This document shows positions 54,032 through 61,177 of a DNA stretch of 64,000 nt, one piece after another. This DNA is from Hyphomonadaceae bacterium (GTDB taxonomy: Bacteria; Pseudomonadota; Alphaproteobacteria; Caulobacterales; Maricaulaceae), in contig JABDMW010000050.1 in NCBI GenBank assembly GCA_013001295.1, positions 62,001-126,000 of the forward strand, read 5' to 3'. A program made the translations under genes and the position numbers. The notes under the pieces are model-generated. The model saw only the letters and a list, made by a program, of their open reading frames with translations, did not search any database and was not told where the DNA came from. Numbering within the stretch: the first letter of the stretch is position 1; each line of letters starts with the position of its first letter.

Positions 54032-54986
54032 CTTTGATGGTAAGGCAGGTCTGACGGGTTCGGTCTATGTTGAGAGAAAGGACCTCCGGTCTCGAATAAT
54101 GACCGGCAGGATCAAACAATTGCCGCTCACGCCGCACAAAAGCATGATCTATTTCTGCAAACCGTAAGTTTTCAACGCCAGTTTCAGGGGGTAACACCCA
54201 ACTGCCATCAGGCGCCGCCAAACAAGACCCGCCATCGGCCGGCATTTTGGAAAGCGCCGTCTTTATTTCTTTTGCATACGGGATATCATCCGGCACGTCA
54301 TCCCGGCGCATCAAACTGGAAACGCTCATAGTATATGAGCGACCTTCCTTGGCCAGAAACGGCGTGATGTCTTCTGTGTTGCGCAGGCTCCCGGGCCAAC
54401 CGGCAATGTGAAAATCTTCACCCTGTGCGTATAGAGCTGCGCGGGTCAACGGCATCCAGTTCTCCCAACAATTTAGCCCGCCCACAGTAAAAGCGCCCAG
54501 CGAATGTGTGCGAAGTCCATTTCCGTCTCCAATCGCCCACACAAGCCGCTCCTCATAGGTCGGTACTAATTTGCGATGTACAGATCCAATCTTGCCGTCG
54601 GGTCCAATATAGACGTAGGAGCAATAAAGGCTTTGGCCGCGATCACGCGGCGCTTCAATAATCCCAAGATAACACGCCATATTATTCTTCTTCAGAAGCG
54701 CACACAGGTTGTTGAGATCCCCGTCTTCGATACATACGGATTGGGATTGATAATAGGCGTGAATTTCTTTTTGCCGCTCATCATTAAATGTCGCGCCGCC
54801 GGTAACCTCGACCCAAAACGGATATCCAGGTACCAGGGCCTCGCCAAATGCAATTAATTGTGCGCCTTCCTTGGCCGCCCTCTCGATTTGCGCTTTGACT
54901 TTTTCCAATGTCGCAATTTTGTCTAACCAGACCGGCGCAATCTGCGGCAATGCGACTTTCAGTGTGTCATTTTTATTATTCTTCAT
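54024..54986 (-). CDS. Carbon-nitrogen hydrolase, nitrilase branch
   Basis: 320 residues, nitrilase-sized. The triad is Glu49 (AFGEALVPGYPFW), Lys139 (VHRKLVPTYEERLVWAIGDG) and Cys173 (GGLNCWENWMPL). CWENWMPL is the motif of true nitrilases and cyanide-type enzymes rather than amidases. It should turn a nitrile into an acid and ammonia. It is translationally coupled to the UDG-family gene, an unusual pairing whose meaning is unclear. Confidence 0.87.
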   Translation of the reverse strand: MKNNKNDTLKVALPQIAPVWLDKIATLEKVKAQIERAAKEGAQLIAFGEALVPGYPFWVEVTGGATFNDERQKEIHAYYQSQSVCIEDGDLNNLCALLKKNNMACYLGIIEAPRDRGQSLYCSYVYIGPDGKIGSVHRKLVPTYEERLVWAIGDGNGLRTHSLGAFTVGGLNCWENWMPLTRAALYAQGEDFHIAGWPGSLRNTEDITPFLAKEGRSYTMSVSSLMRRDDVPDDIPYAKEIKTALSKMPADGGSCLAAPDGSWVLPPETGVENLRFAEIDHAFVRRERQLFDPAGHYSRPEVLSLNIDRTRQTCLTIKDE

Positions 54987-55118
54987 GGCCGGATACTATA
55001 GTCAGCGACCGCTCAATATCTACAAAGAACATTTATAACATTAGTAAAATTGCTTTTGCTTGTATGGTTAAAATATTATAATGCTTTCCGCTGGCGGGGC
55101 TTAATTTGAGGGTAAACC

Positions 55119-55505
55119 ATGAAAACGAAACTATTATTATCAATCACAACAGCGGCATTTTTGGCGCTTGGTGGTTGCGGTGCTGCGGATGAAGCGGCGG
55201 AAAAAACCAAAGCAGCAGCAGAAAAAACAAAGGAAAAAGCAGCTGACGTTGCGGGCGACGCAGCTGATGCTGTAGACGCAGCGGCTGAAAAAACCGGCGA
55301 AATGGCTGGCGATGCCATGGACGCAACTAAAGAAAAAGCCGGTGAAATGGCCGAAGGTGCTAAAGATGCGATGGACGCAGCGGCTGAAAAAACCGGTGAA
55401 ATGGCAAAGGATGCTATGGAAGCGACCGGTGAAGCAGCGGACACCGTTGCTGACAAAGCTGAAGAGCTAAAAGAAGAAGTCAAAGAAGAAATGAAACCTG
55501 AATAA
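55119..55505 (+). CDS. Small lipoprotein of 11-residue helical repeats
   Basis: 128 residues. The lipobox is LALGGC (Cys20). The mature part is Ala, Glu, Lys and Asp in repeating units such as AAEKTGEMAGDAMDATKEKAG and AAEKTGEMAKDAMEATGEAA, without aromatic residues. The period is 33 residues, three 11-mers, as in LEA-like or coiled-coil lipoproteins. It would lie on the periplasmic face of the outer membrane and form a long helix. GAGGG precedes the ATG. A strong terminator follows, so it is a single-gene unit. Confidence 0.75.
   Translation: MKTKLLLSITTAAFLALGGCGAADEAAEKTKAAAEKTKEKAADVAGDAADAVDAAAEKTGEMAGDAMDATKEKAGEMAEGAKDAMDAAAEKTGEMAKDAMEATGEAADTVADKAEELKEEVKEEMKPE
55275..55421 (+). repeat. 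99-bp tandem coding repeat
   Basis: Two near-identical copies start at 55275 and 55374 (GACGCAGCGGCTGAAAAAAC in both) and are exactly 99 bases apart, encoding 33 residues. Copy-number change by slippage or recombination is possible. Confidence 0.75.
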
Positions 55506-55526
55506 GTCTAACTTTTTCAATAAAAG

Positions 55527-55559
55527 CGCGCCTTTGGGAAACCAAGGGCGCGTTTTTTT
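55527..55559 (+). terminator. Intrinsic terminator of the repeat lipoprotein
   Basis: An 11-base stem CGCGCCTTTGG/CCAAGGGCGCG closes a GAAA tetraloop (55538-55541) and is followed by seven T bases. Confidence 0.95.
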
Positions 55560-55651
55560 ATGCCAAATTTGCTTTCGAATATATTTGAACATGGCGCCAA
55601 TGGGGTCTACAGCTGGTTCATTCAATTATTTATATTTTGCAAAGGCCCACC

Positions 55652-56137
55652 ATGAAACAGTTTTTCTCTATTTTAATGGGTATCATTGCCCTCACCCTCG
55701 TCTCCGCCTGCGGCGGTAAAGCGACACCTGAACAATTGATCGTCGGCACATGGGTGACCGCGGCTCCCGTCGAGGAAACTGAAAACGGCATGACCATGAA
55801 ATTTGACGATATGCAAACCAGTTTCAACAAAGATAAAACGACAGCGTCTTCTGGAAAAATATCAATGTCAGGGGCTATGCTGCCACAAGCCATGGAAATG
55901 ACAATTGATACGACAGGCACCTGGTCAATTGACGGCATGGTGATTTCGCAAACCATTACAGACGCGGACGTAAAAATGACGACGAATATTCCCGGCATGC
56001 CCGACTTAGGCCCGGTCATTGCGCAAGGCATGATAGCGGAAGGCGCGACCACGTCGACGATCCTTTCAATTGATAAAAAATCATTGCTGGTTAAGATTGA
56101 TTCAACTGGGACCGAAATGGAAATGAAAAAGAAGTAA
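55652..56137 (+). CDS. Lipoprotein of unknown function
   Basis: 161 residues from the ATG at 55652, with AAAGG 8 bases upstream. The lipobox is TLVSAC. The mature part begins GKATPEQLIVGTWVTAAPVEE and has repeated beta strands (GMTMKFDDMQTSF, GTWSIDGMVISQTITDADV, TSTILSIDKKSLLVKI), like small lipocalin-type proteins that begin with a GTW motif. No ligand or partner is known. The methyltransferase gene follows 10 bases later. Confidence 0.7.
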   Translation: MKQFFSILMGIIALTLVSACGGKATPEQLIVGTWVTAAPVEETENGMTMKFDDMQTSFNKDKTTASSGKISMSGAMLPQAMEMTIDTTGTWSIDGMVISQTITDADVKMTTNIPGMPDLGPVIAQGMIAEGATTSTILSIDKKSLLVKIDSTGTEMEMKKK

Positions 56138-56147
56138 CGGACAGAAT

Positions 56148-56768
56148 ATGGCGTCATTTTATGAACGATATTTTCTTCCTTGCTTGCTGGATTGTGCCTG
56201 CGCAACCAAGCCGATCCGTAAGCAGCGTGAAAAAATCGTTCCCTTGGCGAAAGGCAACGTTGTCGAAATCGGGATTGGCTCGGGTCACAATCTGCCCTTC
56301 TATGATCAAAGCCAAGTCAACAAATTGATCGGCATTGATCCGGACGAACATGTCTGGAAAAAGTCCAAGAAACGACGGGAAGCATTTGACCCGCCGATAG
56401 AGCGTTTAGGCCTTTCGGGTGAATCCATTCCACTTGAAGACGACAGCGCGGATACGGTCGTGGTCACCTATTCTTTGTGCACAATCCCTGACCCTGTGAA
56501 AGCCTTGGGTGAAATGCGGCGGATATTAAAACCGGGCGGTGATCTTTTGTTCACTGAGCACGGCAAGGCGCCCGATGCCAAAGTCCACAAATGGCAAAAC
56601 CGGATTGATCCGGTTTGGAAGAAAATTTCTGGTGGATGTCATTCAGGCCGTCCGATTCCGGAATATTTCCCGCAAGCAGGCCTGAAAGTCGAAAAGCTCG
56701 ACGAGATGTATGTACCCGGGCCGAAGGTCTTGTCCTATAATTACTGGGGCATCGCCCGCAAAACTTAA
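56148..56768 (+). CDS. Class I SAM-dependent methyltransferase
   Basis: 206 residues. NVVEIGIGSGHNLPFYD is SAM motif I, ADTVVVTYSLCTIPDPVKALGEMRRILKPGGDLLFTEHG contains motifs II and III, split at the middle, and a Cys-containing stretch (LLDCACATKPIRKQREKIVP) opens the protein. This is like the METTL7/UbiE-like small methyltransferases. Substrate unknown. It may be co-transcribed with the lipoprotein gene upstream. Confidence 0.85.
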   Translation: MASFYERYFLPCLLDCACATKPIRKQREKIVPLAKGNVVEIGIGSGHNLPFYDQSQVNKLIGIDPDEHVWKKSKKRREAFDPPIERLGLSGESIPLEDDSADTVVVTYSLCTIPDPVKALGEMRRILKPGGDLLFTEHGKAPDAKVHKWQNRIDPVWKKISGGCHSGRPIPEYFPQAGLKVEKLDEMYVPGPKVLSYNYWGIARKT

Positions 56769-56774
56769 ACCCGC

Positions 56775-57611
56775 CTACTTTCCAGACTTGATTTTGGGTA
56801 GACCTTCGAAGTTTCCAGGGCGTTTTTGCGCGTTGGCCTGCATGGCCTCCATCATCTCGGTCGGGATGAGCATCGACATGTTCCACACGGCAATATTATC
56901 GAGGGCGTCTGCCGTTGAATGATCCCGTCCATAGGTGATCGCCCGTTTGCATCCAAACACGGCCAAAGGTGGCATGGTTGTTATTTCAGCCGCAATTTTC
57001 ATGACGCCCGCCATCATTTCCTCGTGGGTCTCATAAACTTGATTGTATAATCCTTGGGCCTTGGCTTCATCCGCGTGCATTTTACGGCCTGTATAGGCCA
57101 GTTCACGCACAAGGCCTTCGGGCAAATGATTGAGAATGCGCGGGAAGGTCCCGACATCTGCGGTCATGCCGACCTTGATTTCAAAAATAGTGATAAAGCT
57201 GTCAGCGGTGCCGTAGCGCATATCGCAGGCCGTGATCAAATCGACCCCGCCGCCGTAACACCCGCCTTGAATGGCGACCAGCACCGGAATGCGACATTCT
57301 TCCAAAGCCGTAAACGATCCTTGCAAGCGCTTTACAGTCGATAAAAAACCGGCGGCATAGGCGGGATGGTTTTTATCACCATTTCCGGTGACATCACTGC
57401 CGAGCATGGAAATGTCAATCCCAGCAGAAAACACCGGACCCGTTGAAGAAATAACAATCACCCGCGCTTTGGCATTTTCATCGATGTCCCGTACAATTTC
57501 CGGCAATTCCTTCCAGAATTCCACCGACATGGCATTGCGCTTTTCCGGCCGGTTTAAGACGATATGTGCAATATTGTCCGCAATCGAAACATCAAAACAA
57601 GTATAGGACAT
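56775..57611 (-). CDS. Enoyl-CoA hydratase/isomerase family, dienoyl-CoA isomerase-like
   Basis: 278 residues. The oxyanion-hole segments FSAGIDISML and IQGGCYGGGVDLITACD are intact. The active-site loop is FEIKVGMTADVGTFPRIL: the Asp in ADVGT is the mark of delta3,5-delta2,4-dienoyl-CoA isomerases, which use it besides the Glu. Last gene of a leftward set of four and followed by nothing on that strand. Its role would be in breaking down an unsaturated acyl-CoA. Confidence 0.85.
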   Translation of the reverse strand: MSYTCFDVSIADNIAHIVLNRPEKRNAMSVEFWKELPEIVRDIDENAKARVIVISSTGPVFSAGIDISMLGSDVTGNGDKNHPAYAAGFLSTVKRLQGSFTALEECRIPVLVAIQGGCYGGGVDLITACDMRYGTADSFITIFEIKVGMTADVGTFPRILNHLPEGLVRELAYTGRKMHADEAKAQGLYNQVYETHEEMMAGVMKIAAEITTMPPLAVFGCKRAITYGRDHSTADALDNIAVWNMSMLIPTEMMEAMQANAQKRPGNFEGLPKIKSGK

Positions 57612-57619
57612 AGGTGCTC

Positions 57620-58708
57620 CTAAAGAGTAAAAAGTTGGCCGAGCGACGGATCAGCTTTCCCGTCGAGCAATTCCTTATAGGTTCGCATGAGCGCCGCTTC
57701 ACCGGTGTGACTTTCCACACGCATCCAGGATTTTGCACTCACACAGAACGGAACCCATCGCGCACCGAGGTTTTTAGCGAACCCTTCCGGGCCCCAATCC
57801 GCAAATCGCTGCTTGGCCCGGTCCGGGGCAAAAAACATAGTTGGTGGCGCGCCTGCTGTAATCTTGGGCGGCGTACCGCCTTGCCAGTGGGATTTCCCGA
57901 CCATGCAATTATAAACAATATTGTTGCCAATATGGTCATAGACTTTGCCCATAATGTCCCCGTTACCGGCCATATCAATTAAAGCGGTTTTCTTGCTGGT
58001 ATCCAGTGAAGTAATGTCATCGTAACTTACGACCTGATTGTAAAACCCGGTTTTCTCGACGAAGTCTATATTGCCTTTAGATGTCAGACCCACGACAGTA
58101 GGACCATCACGTTCGTTCAAGCAATAGGCTGTCCCGAGCGCCGTTTTAGATGACGCGCTCAGAATAACAATTTGCTCAGCGCCATAAAAATCCGCATCAG
58201 CAAACATATCGTCGATCAGGAATGAGGTCGTGAACAAGGGCCGGAGGATCGGTTGCAATTCCTCAAAAGCTGCATTGAAGGACGGGTCCTTATCTACCAT
58301 TGTATAGCTATTATAAATACTATGAAGGTCGACCCGATGATCTGCGCCATCCTGAAACCCGACGGGCGTAAACTTCACTGGCTTCATATCAATCTGGTTC
58401 GCGATCGGAAAGAACCCGTAAATTTTAGATCCAACAGGGACACTTTCGCATTTCGACTCGACGACTTTTCCATATCCCCATACCGGCATCCGCCCGGCAT
58501 TTTCGCTTTCAATACCATATGCAGCAGGATCGAAAAATTTCCAGTATCCGATCATATCACCGGTCACCATATAGGTGATATTATTGGCGGTGAGCGCAAA
58601 GGGTCCGATATCGACGCGAATATTGCCATCAGCGAGATCACCGATCGGTGCATCTTTCAGGGTCGTATCTCTGAAATCGGTTTTGTTGACGATAAGCGTT
58701 GCATTCAT
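57620..58708 (-). CDS. DUF2855 family protein, medium-chain dehydrogenase-like
   Basis: 362 residues from the ATG at 58708, set by GGAGG 9 bases upstream and by an ATGA overlap with the preceding gene. The body is like a zinc-free medium-chain dehydrogenase/reductase: GRMPVWGYGKVVES, SKIYGFFPIA, IVILSASSKTALGTAYCL in the nucleotide-binding place, and VVGLTSKGNIDFVEKTG. DUF2855 proteins have no known reaction. Its position between a short-chain dehydrogenase and a crotonase suggests a CoA or lipid pathway. Confidence 0.85.
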   Translation of the reverse strand: MNATLIVNKTDFRDTTLKDAPIGDLADGNIRVDIGPFALTANNITYMVTGDMIGYWKFFDPAAYGIESENAGRMPVWGYGKVVESKCESVPVGSKIYGFFPIANQIDMKPVKFTPVGFQDGADHRVDLHSIYNSYTMVDKDPSFNAAFEELQPILRPLFTTSFLIDDMFADADFYGAEQIVILSASSKTALGTAYCLNERDGPTVVGLTSKGNIDFVEKTGFYNQVVSYDDITSLDTSKKTALIDMAGNGDIMGKVYDHIGNNIVYNCMVGKSHWQGGTPPKITAGAPPTMFFAPDRAKQRFADWGPEGFAKNLGARWVPFCVSAKSWMRVESHTGEAALMRTYKELLDGKADPSLGQLFTL

Positions 58709-59124
58709 TTTAAGCTTCCTCCGCGTGCGCATTCAATAAGGAGTTGACCCGCCAGCCCGGCTTCACGGTGCACATGGCCCGCCTGGTATTCCGGCATCCG
58801 CATCATATTGGCCATGGCATCCATATTCGGATATTCAACCAACGCGACTTGATCCCATAACTGATCAACCTGCCCTATCAACAAATTCCGGGCAGCACCG
58901 CCGAAAATAATTTGCCCTCCAAGCCCCTTGACAATTTTGGCCGTGTTTTCACCGTAAAGAGCATAGGCTTCTCGTCCAGTGAGATCGGTTTCTCGCCCAT
59001 CTTCATATTGTGCCTTGTCGCGAAACTTCAGCAAGTTCAGCATAAAGATTTTTTCACCGGTCGCATTGTCGCGAAAATTGCGAAACTGATCGGCGGTTGG
59101 CTGCAATATGTTTTCAAATTTCAT
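58705..59124 (-). CDS. DUF1330 family protein
   Basis: 139 residues. FMLNLLKFRDKAQYEDGRE and YALYGENTAKIVKGLGGQIIFGG, then WDQVALVEYPNMDAMANMMRMPEYQAG, match DUF1330, a dimeric alpha-beta barrel (ferredoxin-like) family. The fold is common among small oxygenases and isomerases, but no catalytic site is known. It lies one base after the SDR gene stop and overlaps the DUF2855 gene, so it is firmly within the operon. Confidence 0.85.
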   Translation of the reverse strand: MKFENILQPTADQFRNFRDNATGEKIFMLNLLKFRDKAQYEDGRETDLTGREAYALYGENTAKIVKGLGGQIIFGGAARNLLIGQVDQLWDQVALVEYPNMDAMANMMRMPEYQAGHVHREAGLAGQLLIECARGGSLK

Positions 59125-59125
59125 C

Positions 59126-60004
59126 TTAGTATCCCGTCACGACTTTGGTGGGAACACTGGCAAAAACATCATCAGGCACGAAGAAATCGCCCGCAAGCGG
59201 CCCGTCATATCCCGGCGCATATTTAGCAAAATCCGTCTCGCCTTCCGCACGCAGGAGAACTTCATCGACGATAAACTGTCCGGTAAATTCTCTGGGGTCT
59301 TTTGTCAGCATGATATGTGCCGCATCCGACAATATATCTGCGGTACGGCTCATTTTCGCCATTTGATCGCCGCCCAATACATTGCGGACCGCGGCCGTAT
59401 CAATGGCCGTGAGGGGCCACAGTGAATTGACGCCAATCCCCAATGATTTAAATTCGTCAGCCATACCCAATGTACACATGGACATGCCGTACTTCGCCAT
59501 CGTGTAGGCGGTATGATTTTTGAACCATTTTGACGACATATCCAGAGGTGGTGACAGGTTGAGAATATGCGCGTGACCGCTTTTTTTCAAATGAGGCAGG
59601 CAAAGCTTTGAAAGCAGGAATGTGCCCCGGGCATTGACCTGATTCATGAGATCATACTTTTTCATGGTCGTGGCTTCCGTCCCGGTTAGCGAAATGGCGC
59701 TGGCATTATTGACGCAGATATCGATGCCGCCAAATTTTTCGACGGTCGCGTCGATCCCCGCCTGCACATTCGCTTCATCGCGGATGTCGCAAACAACAGG
59801 CAGCGCCTGTCCGCCTGCCGCTTCGATTTCCTCCGCGGCCGTATAAACGGTGCCTGGCAATTTCGGATGCGGCTCGGCTGTTTTCGCGGCAATCGCGACA
59901 TTGGCACCGTCTTTGGCGGCCCGTAAAGCAATCGCCAATCCAATCCCGCGGGATCCACCGGACATAAATATCGTTTTTCCTTTTAGGGATTTTAAAGTCG
60001 CCAT
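59126..60004 (-). CDS. Short-chain dehydrogenase, HSDL2-like
   Basis: 292 residues. The cofactor loop is MSGGSRGIGLAIALRAAKDG, followed by the HSDL2-type insert AAKTAEPHPKLPGTVYTAAEEIE, NNASAISLTG, catalytic Ser in LNLSPPLDM and the YTMAK motif (Tyr-x3-Lys). HSDL2-type enzymes act in fatty-acid metabolism, with NADP. First gene of the four-gene leftward operon. Divergent from the PadR regulator, with 89 bases between them. Confidence 0.9.
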   Translation of the reverse strand: MATLKSLKGKTIFMSGGSRGIGLAIALRAAKDGANVAIAAKTAEPHPKLPGTVYTAAEEIEAAGGQALPVVCDIRDEANVQAGIDATVEKFGGIDICVNNASAISLTGTEATTMKKYDLMNQVNARGTFLLSKLCLPHLKKSGHAHILNLSPPLDMSSKWFKNHTAYTMAKYGMSMCTLGMADEFKSLGIGVNSLWPLTAIDTAAVRNVLGGDQMAKMSRTADILSDAAHIMLTKDPREFTGQFIVDEVLLRAEGETDFAKYAPGYDGPLAGDFFVPDDVFASVPTKVVTGY

Positions 60005-60055
60005 TTGCCTTGCTCTCTATTATGGTTTTAAAATTGGGAAAACTGATATAACCCA

Positions 60056-60073
60056 TATGCACATAATTGCATA
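60056..60073. promoter_or_regulatory. Inverted repeat between the SDR operon and padR, possible operator
   Basis: TATGCA (60056-60061) and TGCATA (60068-60073) are exact inverted copies with a 6-base spacer, in the shared promoter region and just before the padR start. PadR regulators bind such short palindromes. Confidence 0.45.
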
Positions 60074-60093
60074 GTTAAATAAACGGGGGATGG

Positions 60094-60633
60094 ATGGCAC
60101 TCGCCGAAGCAATACTGGTCTGTTTAACCGATCGCCCGATGAGCGGGTATGATCTTGCCAAGACTTTTGACGCAAGTATCGGGTTTTTCTGGCGCGCGTC
60201 GCACCAACAGGTTTACCGTGAACTCGCCAAACTCCGTGAACGAGGTTTAGTCAAAAGCAGCGAAATCGAACAGTCGGGAAAGCCAAACCGGATTGTGCAT
60301 ACGATTACGACGGCGGGAAAGAACGCACTCAAATCTTGGTCTCAAAAACCTAGCCGTGTCCCGTCTGTTAAAGATGAACTTCTGGTCAAATTATATGCAT
60401 TGGAACATGTCGACATTCCCGCCTTGCGAGAACAATTGGAGGTTCGGCTAGATCATCATCGTGCAATTTTGAACGCATACCACAAAATCAAGGAAAGGTT
60501 TTACGACGGCAAAGATTTGACGATTTCTGAACAAGGCAAACATATCGCCCTCACAATGGGCATTCGAAGTGAAAAAGAGATGATCAAAAGCTATGAAGAA
60601 GCCTTGGTCATGTTGGGTCAGGTTGGGAGTTAG
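60094..60633 (+). CDS. PadR-family transcriptional regulator
   Basis: 179 residues. The N-terminal winged helix (about 1-85) has ALAEAILVCLTDRPMSGYDLAKTFD, RASHQQVYRELAKLRERGLVKSSE and the wing NRIVHTITTAGKNALKSW. The helical C-terminal part (about 95-175) is of the long PadR type that forms the dimer. PadR proteins usually repress the divergent operon until a small ligand binds. The SDR-DUF1330-DUF2855-crotonase set is the likely target. Confidence 0.9.
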   Translation: MALAEAILVCLTDRPMSGYDLAKTFDASIGFFWRASHQQVYRELAKLRERGLVKSSEIEQSGKPNRIVHTITTAGKNALKSWSQKPSRVPSVKDELLVKLYALEHVDIPALREQLEVRLDHHRAILNAYHKIKERFYDGKDLTISEQGKHIALTMGIRSEKEMIKSYEEALVMLGQVGS

Positions 60634-60635
60634 GC

Positions 60636-61175
60636 ATGCAGATACTAAAATATTTTTCTATCGCTGTGTTGTCATTTTTTGCTGTTTATTTCCTTAGCGG
60701 GTGCGGCACTCAAGATCCGGGAACAACCGTATATATTGTTCGCCACGCTGAGAAAGTAACAACACCGAATATCGGCCGGGATCCAGATTTGACCGAGGCT
60801 GGTCATAAACGGGCAAAGCTGTTGGCAGAGATGTTGGCCGACAAAAATATTTCACATATTCATAGCTCGGATTACATCCGCAACCGGGACACGGCCAAAC
60901 CGTTAGCTGATAAAATCGGCGTCGAAATAGAAATCTATGATCCGTCGGATTTGAAGAGCCTCGCAACCAAGATTCAAAACGCGGGCGGATCGCATCTGGT
61001 CGTTGGCCATAGCAACACGATCGTAGAAACGGTTGAAGCTTTTCACAGCGAAGGTGGAACCAAAGTTTCGGACGATGAATATGACCGGCTTTACACGGTG
61101 CGTATTGGCAGTGACGCTAAAGTGAAAACAGAGCTGACCAGGTTTGGCCCAAAATACATCCCAGCTGACAATTAA
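60636..61175 (+). CDS. Histidine phosphatase family lipoprotein (SixA-like)
   Basis: 179 residues. A lipoprotein signal ends at FLSGC. The phosphatase motif is VYIVRHAEKV, with the second His in LVVGHSNTIVETV, and Arg in SSDYIRNRDTAKPLA. Both His residues and the Arg are present, so it should be active, on the periplasmic side. The substrate is unknown. It begins 2 bases after the padR stop, so it is probably in the same transcript, and the oxoprolinase gene follows 2 bases later. Confidence 0.85.
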   Translation: MQILKYFSIAVLSFFAVYFLSGCGTQDPGTTVYIVRHAEKVTTPNIGRDPDLTEAGHKRAKLLAEMLADKNISHIHSSDYIRNRDTAKPLADKIGVEIEIYDPSDLKSLATKIQNAGGSHLVVGHSNTIVETVEAFHSEGGTKVSDDEYDRLYTVRIGSDAKVKTELTRFGPKYIPADN

Positions 61176-61177
61176 GC

